NCBI GenBank assembly: GCA_040879985.1
Contig: JBBDJH010000015.1
Location: 1-64,000, forward strand
Source: VRUE01 sp040879985
Lineage (GTDB): Bacteria; Actinomycetota; Thermoleophilia; Solirubrobacterales; 70-9
DNA: 64,000 nucleotides
Direction of reading: 5' to 3'
Shown here: piece after piece, positions 25,743 to 32,671 of the stretch
Layout: each line of letters starts with the position of its first letter
How positions within the stretch are numbered: the stretch's first letter is position 1
The notes under the pieces: generated by a model
Told to the model about the DNA's origin: nothing
What the model saw: only the letters and a program-made list of their open reading frames with translations
Databases searched by the model: none
Translations under genes and position numbers: made by a program

Positions 25743-26059
25743 GGGGCGCCCACCGGCGCCGCGCCTCGCTCCGCGCCAAGACGGCCGGCTGACCCACAGC
25801 CGAAGCCGACCGGGCGCCCCGCCCTTCCCTGTGCCGGGCGTCCATCGAGACACGCAAACACAGCGCCCGGGGGGTTTCCCACCCCCCGGGCCGTTTGCGC
25901 CGTAGGCAGGGCTAGGTCCCCAGCCAGGCCGGCCGGCTGCCCGCCGGGTAGGTGGTGTCGAAGCCGGCCCGCACGAGGCAGAGTCGCCTCGTCACCGGTT
26001 GCGGCCGGCCGGACGATGTGAGCGACGCGCCGGCTTCTACCTCACGTTCTTCCGCCCGG
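25743..26059. other. Non-coding stretch right of the gap
   Basis: No credible gene is seen on either strand. It holds a strong hairpin (25865-25891, listed separately) and then sequence running to the stop of the minus-strand methyltransferase. Confidence 0.5.
25865..25891 (+). terminator. Hairpin terminator after surface locus 2
   Basis: GCCCGGGGGG (25865-25874) and CCCCCCGGGC (25882-25891) form a perfect 10-bp stem with a 7-nt loop, followed by CGTTTG. It lies where locus 2 should end. Confidence 0.65.
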
Positions 26060-26716
26060 TCAGGCCGATCGCCGCCTTCCGCCGAACGCGGCGAAGCCGG
26101 CCTGTGGGCCGATCGTCGTCTCGTCAAAGCCGGCCTCCACAAGCCATCGGTCGACGTCCTCGCGACGTGGGGGCAGGGGATGCCCCCTATGGCTGCCGAT
26201 TCTGAACAGCGCCCTGGCGCGCCGACTTGTGTCTGCGAAGAATGTCGTCCCGATCAGCCGGCCGCCGGGCTTGAGGCAGCGGGCGATCTCTCCGATCGCC
26301 CGCTGCGGGTCATCGATCATGTGCAGGCCGCTGTAGGAGAGAAAGAGGTCGGCTTCTCCATCGTGGAAGGGGAGCGCGGACATGTCGGCGGCGACGACCT
26401 CGACCTGTCGCAGCGAGCGGCGCAGGGCGCGGCGTTCCGTCCGCTGCAGCATCCTCGGGTCGAGGTCGGCGGCGACGTACCGAACGTCTTGATCGGGGCT
26501 CAGGGCGCGCAGGGCGACACCGCCCCCACAGGGGACGTCGATGATCGTCGCGCCGGCCGACGCGTCGGCGATCGGGCCCATGCTCGCGTAGAGGACGGAG
26601 GCGTCGATGCCCCAGACCGCGCGCCCAATCGCCTGCATCAACCACGACCGTTCGATGTAGAAGTCGTAGAAAGCCCCGAATGGGCCGGCGCAAACATTGG
26701 GAACCTGCTTGTTCAT
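26060..26716 (-). CDS. Class I SAM-dependent methyltransferase
   Basis: 218 residues. Motif I is IIDVPCGGGVAL (about 58-69), an acidic strand end AADLDPRMLQ follows (81-90), and VVAADMSALPF (about 107-117) with LSYSGLHMIDD (126-136) completes the UbiE/Methyltransf_11 pattern. The N-terminal FYDFYIERSWLM resembles small-molecule methyltransferases that act on lipids or quinones. The substrate is not evident. It stands alone, minus strand, between the surface locus terminator and the TetR gene. Confidence 0.8.
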   Translation of the reverse strand: MNKQVPNVCAGPFGAFYDFYIERSWLMQAIGRAVWGIDASVLYASMGPIADASAGATIIDVPCGGGVALRALSPDQDVRYVAADLDPRMLQRTERRALRRSLRQVEVVAADMSALPFHDGEADLFLSYSGLHMIDDPQRAIGEIARCLKPGGRLIGTTFFADTSRRARALFRIGSHRGHPLPPRREDVDRWLVEAGFDETTIGPQAGFAAFGGRRRSA

Positions 26717-26875
26717 GTGGGCGGAGACTATGCGCTACGACTCAAGCCAGTGGCCAGGCTCGTCGCCGTTGATCGCTCACCCGACGCCGCTCGCGGCACG
26801 CCTGGTCCTCTTGTGCCGTTATCACTCCTATAAGTGACCACTCGCGCGTCGCACTTTCAGCGGCCGACGACGGTC

Positions 26876-26898
26876 AACCCGACCGTCCAGGTCGGGTT
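26876..26898 (-). terminator. Hairpin terminator after TetR gene
   Basis: AACCCGACC (26876-26884) and GGTCGGGTT (26890-26898) form a 9-bp stem with a 5-nt loop, immediately beyond the TetR stop on the minus strand. Confidence 0.6.
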
Positions 26899-26900
26899 TC

Positions 26901-27564
26901 TCAGTCTGCCTTTTCCAGGAACCGCCGCTCGATGCCGTCGAGGACGGTCTCCAGGCCGAGCTCGAACCGGTCGATCGAGGAGCGGGTGCGGAGGTTGTCG
27001 GGGAGCGCGGCGAGCTCGGGGAACTCGACCACGTCGGTCGGGGCGATCGCGGCTTCCATCTCGCTCGGGCTGACCGTGCCGACGGTCCGGAACGAGTAGC
27101 CGATGACGTAGTCGTTGACGATCCCCTGCAGTTGCCAGACGTCGCCCTGCTCGAGCGAGAGGGCCGCGACCCCGCGCGCCATCTGCTTGGCGAGCTCGAT
27201 CGCGTTGGGCCCGGGGGGGCAACCGCTGGGTGGTGAGGAAGATCGCCCAGGGATGAGCGGCGTACGCGGCGTACATCGTCCGTGCGGTCACCGTCACCGC
27301 CTCCCGCCAACCTTCCGGCAGGGGCCTGGAGACCAGCATCTCCGCCGCCACCTCGTCGGTCATCGCGGCGTGCAGGTCGCGCTTGCTGGCGAAATGGTCG
27401 TAGAGGCTCATCGCCCGCGCATCCAGCTTTGCCGCGACACCCCGAATCGAGACCGCATCGAGGCCCTGGGCGTCGGCGAGCTGGATCGCCGCTGCGACGA
27501 TCCGCTCGGGCGACAGCGCCCCCCGTCCCTTGGCTCCTCTCTCGGAGGGCTTCGTCTTCGGCAC
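26901..27564 (-). pseudogene. TetR-family regulator, frameshifted in a G/C homopolymer
   Basis: From GTG 27564: MPKTKPSERGAKGRG, then a helix-turn-helix (SIRGVAAKLDARAMSLYDHF, about 40-60) and the start of a TetR_C-like domain (YAAHPWAIFLTTQRLPP). The frame then breaks in a run of seven C on the coding strand (27213-27219). One C fewer would read PGPNAIELAKQMARGVAALS and continue to the stop at 26901 (VLDGIERRFLEKAD). Both halves are clearly one protein. Either a sequencing or assembly error or a recent or phase-variable mutation. Confidence 0.8.
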
Positions 27565-27589
27565 CGCTTGAATTTTAGCCCCGATCGCT

Positions 27590-27602
27590 GCTACGGTGTA
27601 GC
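27590..27602. promoter_or_regulatory. Palindrome upstream of TetR start
   Basis: GCTAC-GGT-GTAGC is a perfect 5-bp inverted repeat about 25 bp before the GTG start of the minus-strand TetR gene, where an autoregulatory operator would lie. Confidence 0.4.
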
Positions 27603-28070
27603 GGTCGCTCGGCACAGGGAAGGCTGTTGTGACCGCATTTCGAAAGTCGCCGCGGTGAGCGGACCTCGGCCTCAGACGCTCGCCGCGGCGGCCTTCGCGA
27701 TCCTCCTCAAGGTGCAGGCCGCGACGGCTGATTGTCAGGCCGCTGCCGCTCGTCGTCAGGCCCCAGTGGCCGAGAGCCGGCGCACAGGCGGCCGGATCGC
27801 GCCCGGCGCACACGCCCCGTCGGCCCAGCCGAAGCTCGCGGTCGGCTCCAAGGTCCGCGACTGCGACATCACCTTCCACGGTCCCGGCCCGGCCGACTGG
27901 CGCAGGCACTCTCTGTCGATCGGTCACGCGCGCCGGATCGCCACGGAAGCCGGTTGAGCGTCGCGGACGTCATCCACGGCGGTGATGAGAGCGTTGTCAG
28001 CGCGGTAAAGACATCAATGTTTATGATCTAGCTCCCGCCGGCGCTGGCGGGGGAGAGGAAGGTCGTCGCG
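27603..28070. other. Intergenic region between divergent TetR genes
   Basis: No convincing gene in any frame. It must carry both promoters. The last 60 bp before 28071 are AT-richer (AAAGACATCAATGTTTATGATC, split here as ...ATCA/TGAT half-sites) and may be promoter and operator for the plus-strand TetR pair. Confidence 0.35.
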
Positions 28071-28736
28071 ATGGCCCATGGCGTGTCGAGAACCGGCCCG
28101 ACCCGGGGCTGGCCCCGTGTGCGGCGGAGCGGTCTTTCCCACGAGGAGGTTGTGCGTGACCAGCGCCGCCGCATCCATACCGGCGTTGCCAAGGCAATCG
28201 CGGGCCAGGGTTATGAGCGGGCAACGGTCGAGCGGATCATCAAGCCCGCGGGCGTCTCCCGCCGCACCTTCTATGAAATCTTCCCCGGCAAGGACGACGC
28301 CTTCCTCTCCGTACACGAGGAGACCCTTGCAGAGCTGACTGTTCGCGTGGCCGCGGCTGCCCGTGCGACCCGCCCGTGGGCACGGCAGGTGGGCGCCGCG
28401 ATCGCGACCGCGCTCGAGATGGCGGCCACCCGCCCCGAGCACGCGCTGTTGCTCGTCGAAGAGCCCCCCACCGGGGGGCCGCGGGCGGCATACATGCACG
28501 ACCAGCTCGTCGCCCGCTTTGCCCCCGGCCTGCGCCTCGGCCGTCGCTACGCGCCGGGGCCCTTGCCGGCGACCCTCGAGCAGGCGCTGCTCAGCGGACT
28601 CGTCGGCGTCGTCGTGGCCCGTCTGCGCGCCGGCCGGGCGAAGGAGCTTGCGCCGCTCGCGACGCCGCTCGCCGAGTTCGTGCTGACTCCCTACGTCGGC
28701 GCCGCCGAGGCCCGCGCTGGGGCCAGCGATATATGA
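28071..28736 (+). CDS. TetR-family regulator (first half of a split pair)
   Basis: 221 residues. Helix-turn-helix at about 45-70 (ATVERIIKPAGVSRRTFYEI) with a helical ligand domain, ending LTPYVGAAEARAGASDI. ATG 28071 has GAGAGGAAGG about ten bases upstream. The stop overlaps the ATG of the next gene (ATGA). Its partner has only a ligand-like domain, so the two together look like the tandem TetR proteins elsewhere in the window with the second DNA-binding domain lost. Confidence 0.8.
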   Translation: MAHGVSRTGPTRGWPRVRRSGLSHEEVVRDQRRRIHTGVAKAIAGQGYERATVERIIKPAGVSRRTFYEIFPGKDDAFLSVHEETLAELTVRVAAAARATRPWARQVGAAIATALEMAATRPEHALLLVEEPPTGGPRAAYMHDQLVARFAPGLRLGRRYAPGPLPATLEQALLSGLVGVVVARLRAGRAKELAPLATPLAEFVLTPYVGAAEARAGASDI

Positions 28737-29212
28737 GAGACCCGGAGCAGCAACTCGACGACTTCGTAAGCGAGTTCCAGGCCGCTTTCGCCCGCCTGCA
28801 GATCTGTGTCGAGACAGCCTGTGCGGCCGAGGCTGCGTGGCCGGGGCGTGTGGCGGCGGCGATCCGCGCCGCCTTCTCGTTCGCCGCCGCCCATCCCGAC
28901 GACGCCGACCTGCTGACCAACCGGGCGCTGGCGGCGGGGCGCGAGGGCTTCGAACGCTACGACCGCATGCTCGAGCACTTCGCCGAGGGGCTGCGGGCGG
29001 GCCGCGGCGAGCGCCCGCACGGGCGCGACCTCCCGCCGATCACCGACCGGGCGATGGTCGGCGGCCTGGCCAGCCTGATCGCGCAGCGTCTCGGCGACCG
29101 GGCCACCGTCGTGCAGCTCCCCGCCCTCGCCCCGGAGGCGATCCAGTTCGTGCTCACGCCCTACCTTGGCGCCGAGTCCGCCCGCGAGCTCGCGGCGGGC
29201 CGCCGTTCCTAA
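28733..29212 (+). CDS. TetR C-terminal-like protein without HTH
   Basis: 159 residues that align in pattern with the ligand-binding half of the neighbouring TetR proteins (AWPGRVAAAIRAAFSFAAAH, DRAMVGGLASLIAQRL, and the end IQFVLTPYLGAESARELA). No helix-turn-helix is present before it. It is translationally coupled to the upstream TetR by ATGA. It could dimerise with the upstream protein and act as a ligand-sensing partner or anti-repressor. The 3' end carries one copy of a 20-bp repeat that recurs after the HEPN gene. Confidence 0.6.
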   Translation: MRDPEQQLDDFVSEFQAAFARLQICVETACAAEAAWPGRVAAAIRAAFSFAAAHPDDADLLTNRALAAGREGFERYDRMLEHFAEGLRAGRGERPHGRDLPPITDRAMVGGLASLIAQRLGDRATVVQLPALAPEAIQFVLTPYLGAESARELAAGRRS

Positions 29213-29213
29213 G
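29194..29213 (+). repeat. 20-bp direct repeat flanking HEPN/MNT cassette, left copy
   Basis: GGCGGGCCGCCGTTCCTAAG, at the last codons and stop of the HTH-less TetR gene, is identical to 30076-30095. The right copy forms the left arm of a terminator hairpin. Confidence 0.85.
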
Positions 29214-29272
29214 AGGCCCGGCGGCCTCGACCCGCGGAATAGCCGCCCGTGATCGCGCCTATCCTTTCGGGT

Positions 29273-29704
29273 ATGGCAGCGCAGCTCGACGATGCCCTCT
29301 CGGCGGCCGCGCTCAACGACACCGAGCGTCGTGTCGTCGAGCGCCTGGTCGCGCGCCTGGGTGAGGAGCTCGGCGACGATCTGCTCGCCGTCTGGCTCTA
29401 CGGCTCCCGCGCCCGCGGCGAGGCCGACCCGACCGAGACCCACCACGACCGTCGCTCGGACATCGACATGATCGCGATCGTGGGGCCGGGGCGGGACGTG
29501 AGCGCCTTCAAGTGGGATTTCACTCCGAAGTTGATCGAGATGGTCGAAGCCGAGGGCGACTCGCCTCCCTACTACTCGCTCCGCTTCGACGAGCTCGCCT
29601 GGCTGATCGACCGCCGGCGTATCCGCAGCTTCTTCTTCCAGGAGGTCGATCGCGACAAGCTCGTCCTCGCCGGTGGCGACCTCGAGGGGGAGGAGTATCG
29701 GTGA
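29273..29704 (+). CDS. mntA: MNT-type minimal nucleotidyltransferase antitoxin
   Basis: 143 residues with a nucleotidyltransferase core: VWLYGSRARGEAD (about 37-49) and RRSDIDMIAIVG (about 57-68) give the GSxxxG and DxD motifs. The C-terminal part (80-143) is helical and beta, RSFFFQEVDRDKLVLAGG. In HEPN/MNT pairs this enzyme AMPylates and so silences the HEPN RNase. ATG 29273 puts the core at the usual place; GTG 29249 would add eight residues. The TGA overlaps the GTG of the HEPN gene. Confidence 0.8.
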   Translation: MAAQLDDALSAAALNDTERRVVERLVARLGEELGDDLLAVWLYGSRARGEADPTETHHDRRSDIDMIAIVGPGRDVSAFKWDFTPKLIEMVEAEGDSPPYYSLRFDELAWLIDRRRIRSFFFQEVDRDKLVLAGGDLEGEEYR

Positions 29705-30072
29705 GTCCGCGCTCCTGGGAGATGATCGACCAGGCACGCGACCGCGCCCGCGTTGCCGCAGAACTTCTGGCGAGCCAGCATCTGGAGGCCGCTGTCAGCG
29801 CCGCCTACTACTCGATGCTCTACGCGGCCCGCGCCGCCCTCTCCGAGCACGACGAACACGCCCGCCGCCACGGCGGCACCTGGGGCCTCTTTCACCGCCG
29901 TTTCGTCGCGACCGGCGCTTTCGACCAGGGACTGCACTCGCTCGCCCAGCAGGCCCAGGAAGCCCGGGAGGGCGCCGACTACGAAGCCAAGACCCCGCCC
30001 GCCGAGGAGGCCGAGCGCTACGTGACGGGCGCCGCCGATTTCCTTGCGGCCATCGAGCAGATGCTCGCATGA
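29701..30072 (+). CDS. hepT: HEPN-domain RNase toxin
   Basis: 123 residues, all-helical HEPN fold (ARVAAELLASQHLEAAVSAA, then YYSMLYAARAALSEHDEHAR). An R-x-n-H segment with conserved Arg and His lies at about 58-70 (RRHGGTWGLFHRRF), where the RNase motif RxxxxxH is expected. GTG 29701 overlaps the stop of the MNT gene, so the two are made in tandem. Free HEPN toxins cut tRNA or mRNA. The gene ends just before the right copy of the 20-bp repeat. Confidence 0.78.
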   Translation: MSPRSWEMIDQARDRARVAAELLASQHLEAAVSAAYYSMLYAARAALSEHDEHARRHGGTWGLFHRRFVATGAFDQGLHSLAQQAQEAREGADYEAKTPPAEEAERYVTGAADFLAAIEQMLA

Positions 30073-30075
30073 GGT

Positions 30076-30095
30076 GGCGGGCCGCCGTTCCTAAG
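30076..30095 (+). repeat. 20-bp direct repeat flanking HEPN/MNT cassette, right copy
   Basis: Identical to 29194-29213. It overlaps the stop codon of the minus-strand TetR gene and the left arm of the hairpin at 30077-30106. Confidence 0.85.
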
Positions 30096-30106
30096 CGACG
30101 GCCCGC
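30077..30106. terminator. Bidirectional hairpin terminator
   Basis: GCGGGCCG (30077-30084) pairs with CGGCCCGC (30099-30106). It sits between the convergent HEPN and TetR genes and could end both transcripts. Confidence 0.55.
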
Positions 30107-30720
30107 AGGTGACGCCGCCTGGCGGCGCTCGAAGCGAGCTGTTGCGCCTCGCCGATCCCGGTGAACGGCACCGCGAGCATGTAGGTGACGGCCGGCGCGA
30201 GCTCGGCCAGTTGGGCCGCTTCCCCCGCGAGGACGCGCTGCTCGACCAGCGCCTCGGCGCCGGCGAGGGCGCCGCGCGCGGCGCTGCCCGGCACGCCGGG
30301 CTCGGCGAGGTCGTGGCCGCGTTCGAGGAACTCCAGCAGCGCGCCGTGCGCGGAGTCGCGCAGGGCGGCGGCGCGTCCGTCCGCCGCCGCGGCCTCAAAC
30401 AGGGCGATGTGCGCGAACGCCGGCCTTTCGGCGAGCAGGCCGAGCAGAGTCGCGGCGCCGTCGCGCAGCACCGCCGCCCAGGGCCGATCCGTCGAGCCGG
30501 TCTGCTCGAGCGCCCGCCACGCCTCGCCGACGATGTGCTCCATCGCCGCGCCGAGGCATTCGCCGAGGTCGGCGAACTCCCCTTCGAAGGCCTCGCGCGT
30601 GACCCCGGCGGCGTCGCACACGTCCTCGACGCTCGTCCGCTCCAGGCCGCGCTTTGCGCAGCACTCCGCGATCCCGATCAGGATCCACTCACGCTGAGGA
30701 TGCGAGGCTGGCAAAGCCAT
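30091..30720 (-). CDS. TetR-family regulator
   Basis: 209 residues from ATG 30720. Helix-turn-helix near 30-50 (RTSVEDVCDAAGVTREAFEG), a helical ligand domain, and the C-terminal signature MLAVPFTGIGEAQQLA shared with the other TetR proteins here. TTG 30735 would add five residues. Upstream, TACAAT and the half-sites GTA/TAC in GTAAACGCAATTGTAC could be -10 and operator. Single-domain version of the tandem architecture; the target is unknown. Confidence 0.8.
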   Translation of the reverse strand: MALPASHPQREWILIGIAECCAKRGLERTSVEDVCDAAGVTREAFEGEFADLGECLGAAMEHIVGEAWRALEQTGSTDRPWAAVLRDGAATLLGLLAERPAFAHIALFEAAAADGRAAALRDSAHGALLEFLERGHDLAEPGVPGSAARGALAGAEALVEQRVLAGEAAQLAELAPAVTYMLAVPFTGIGEAQQLASSAARRRHLRAVA

Positions 30721-30805
30721 AGCTCGTAAACGCAATTGTACACCCCTTGGGAAGAAGCCAAGACGACGTAGTACCCATTCCTCGGCTCAGGGATGCGACC
30801 TCCGT

Positions 30806-32053
30806 TCAGCGCTGGGTCGAGGCTTGGCCCGAGGCGACCGCCGCGCCGATTCGTTCGATCGTCGTCGGGTGGGTGGCGAAGATGGTGTGGAGGATCGGTG
30901 GGGGGCTGGGGTCGGAGATGTTGGCTATGGCGAGGCGGCGGTGTAGGCCGATCTGGGCCTTGGGGTCGCCGGTCAGCTCGAGGGCGTAGGTGTCGGCCCG
31001 CGCCTCCATCGCTCGCGAGAGCTGGTTGCCGGGGACGCCGAGGACGAACGCGGTCGCGGCGGTCGCCAGGGCGAGGGCGGGCAGGCCCGCCGGGGTGCGG
31101 AGGTCGTCGCCGCGGCGACGCGCCAGCGCTGCCGCGGAGAGCTGCACGAAGAGCATCCCGAGCGGGGTGACGAGGGCGACGAAGGCGAGGCCGCGGAGGA
31201 TGTCGCGTTCGTCGACGTGGGCGAGCTCGTGGGCGACCACGGCGCGCAGCTCTCCCGGCGGCAGCTCGCGCAGGGCGTTGTCGTAGAGCACCACCCGCTT
31301 GGTCGTGCCGATCCCGCCGACGTAGGCGTTGAGTGCGGTCGAGCGGCGGCTGGCGTCGACCCGGTAGACCTCGCCGACGTCGACCCCGGCCCGCTCGGCC
31401 AGGGCCAGGACCTCGGCCCGGGCGCGGCCCTCCGGCAGCGGCTCGAAGCGGTTGAAGAGCGGCGCCAGCAGCACCGGGGCCAGCCAGATCAGGACGACCG
31501 CGCCGGCGACGACGAAGGCCGAGGCGCCGATCCAGAAGCCGCCGCGGAGGCGGCGCAGGAGGGCCACGGCGAGGGCGCCGCCGAGCGCCGCCAGGAGCGC
31601 CGAGACCCCGGCCGAGCGCCCCCGGTCGCCGAGCCAGGCGGCGAGCGTCTGGGTCGAGAGGCCGACGTCCTCGGCGCGCGAGTGGGCGAGCGCTCCGAGC
31701 GGCAGCGCCGCGACAGCCAGCGTCAGCGCGATCCCGGCGCCGACCGCGGCGCCACCGAGCAGCGGCCGCCGCGACGCGCCCCGCAGAAGCCGCCGCAGCC
31801 CCGCCGGCCGCCAGACTGCCACGGTGACGAGCACGCCGCCCTGGACCGCCAGCGCCGCCAGCCCGATCAGCCGCTGGACGTCGCGGAACTCGGCCGCCCG
31901 CGCCAGCTCGGCGGCGCTGAAGTAGGCCTCCTCGGCGACGGCGGCGGGCGCGATCGCCGCCCCGGCCGGCCGCAGCAGCCAGACCGCCCCCTCGGCGACG
32001 AGGACCGCGGCGATCGCGACGGCGCCGAGCCGGACGAGGCCGCGGCGGCTCAA
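30806..32053 (-). CDS. M48-family membrane zinc metalloprotease (Ste24/HtpX-like)
   Basis: 415 residues with about six transmembrane segments (for example about 8-25, 62-82, 98-118, 140-160, 170-190, 285-310). The zinc site HELAH is in VVAHELAHVDERD near 272-284, and the third ligand Glu is in AMEARADTYALEL near 352-364. The layout matches CAAX prenyl protease 1-type M48A enzymes, which in bacteria act in membrane-protein quality control. It is the last gene of a three-gene minus-strand operon, 17 bp after the phosphoesterase gene. Confidence 0.85.
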   Translation of the reverse strand: MSRRGLVRLGAVAIAAVLVAEGAVWLLRPAGAAIAPAAVAEEAYFSAAELARAAEFRDVQRLIGLAALAVQGGVLVTVAVWRPAGLRRLLRGASRRPLLGGAAVGAGIALTLAVAALPLGALAHSRAEDVGLSTQTLAAWLGDRGRSAGVSALLAALGGALAVALLRRLRGGFWIGASAFVVAGAVVLIWLAPVLLAPLFNRFEPLPEGRARAEVLALAERAGVDVGEVYRVDASRRSTALNAYVGGIGTTKRVVLYDNALRELPPGELRAVVAHELAHVDERDILRGLAFVALVTPLGMLFVQLSAAALARRRGDDLRTPAGLPALALATAATAFVLGVPGNQLSRAMEARADTYALELTGDPKAQIGLHRRLAIANISDPSPPPILHTIFATHPTTIERIGAAVASGQASTQR

Positions 32054-32070
32054 CCGATCGCCGGCGACTG

Positions 32071-32667
32071 CTAGGCCTCGAGCCAGGTGCCCGCGGGTCC
32101 GAGGTTGTGGACGGGCGTCGCGCCGATCCGGCTCTGGCAGCCCCAGGACTCGTGGATGTGGCCGCAGACGGCCAGGCGGGGCTGCTTGGCCTCGATCGCC
32201 TCGAGCAGGGCGGCGCTGCCGAAGTGGTCGCCGCCGCCGTTGGCGTCGCAGTGGCCCTGCGGCGGCGAGTGCAGGACGAGGACCGCCCCCTCGGGGCAGG
32301 CCTCGAGCCTCTCACGCGCCGCCTCGTCGTCGAGGTCGAAGCTCCAATCCCAGGGGGTGACCGGGACGCCGGCGCCGAGGCCGTAGAACTCGACCCCCTC
32401 GATCGTCGTGCCGCCGCCGTGCAGGACGGTGGCGGCGCTCCAGCTCGCCGACGCCTCGCGCAGCGCCTCCTCGGTCTCGTTGTTGCCGGGCACCAGCACG
32501 GTCGGCGCCTCGATCGCCGCCAGGGCGCCGATCGCCTCGTCCAGCCCCTCGTGCACCGAGGCGAAGTCGCCGGCCCCGATCACGACGTCGGCCTCGGCCG
32601 ACATCTCGACCAGCGCGGCCGCCTGGCCCAGATCCCGGTGCAGGTCGCTGAAGGCGAGCAGCTTCAC
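32071..32667 (-). CDS. Calcineurin-like metallophosphoesterase
   Basis: 198 residues with the five metallophosphoesterase motifs in order: AFSDLHRD (5-12), VIGAGDFASVHE (31-42), VPGNNETEEA (59-68), VLVLHSPPQGHC (about 150-161) and VCGHIHESWG (about 176-185). Such small cytosolic enzymes act on nucleotides or phosphoesters; the substrate cannot be read. It starts 4 bp after the stop of the upstream membrane protein gene, so it is tightly coupled to it. Confidence 0.85.
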   Translation of the reverse strand: MKLLAFSDLHRDLGQAAALVEMSAEADVVIGAGDFASVHEGLDEAIGALAAIEAPTVLVPGNNETEEALREASASWSAATVLHGGGTTIEGVEFYGLGAGVPVTPWDWSFDLDDEAARERLEACPEGAVLVLHSPPQGHCDANGGGDHFGSAALLEAIEAKQPRLAVCGHIHESWGCQSRIGATPVHNLGPAGTWLEA

Positions 32668-32671
32668 GGCT

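Larger units (their letters stand above)
29214..30075. mobile_element. HEPN/MNT toxin-antitoxin cassette inserted at a terminator
   Basis: The segment between the two 20-bp repeats holds exactly the two-gene module. Removing it together with one repeat copy restores a compact junction: HTH-less TetR stop, then a hairpin, then the convergent TetR gene at 30091. That is the footprint of a cassette inserted with a 20-bp target duplication or by homology. No recombinase gene or terminal inverted repeats were seen. Confidence 0.55.

Noticed and set aside
25743..25905. Continuation of the three-repeat protein to a stop at 25905
   Set aside because: The frame only survives because N bases are read through. 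The sequence after the gap has no similarity to the paralogue's tail.
26901..27182. A separate small gene downstream of the TetR
   Set aside because: It is the C-terminal half of the same regulator in the other frame, beyond a homopolymer.
27603..28031. Open frames between the divergent TetR genes
   Set aside because: Composition is non-coding-like, with no ribosome-binding site or recognisable domain.
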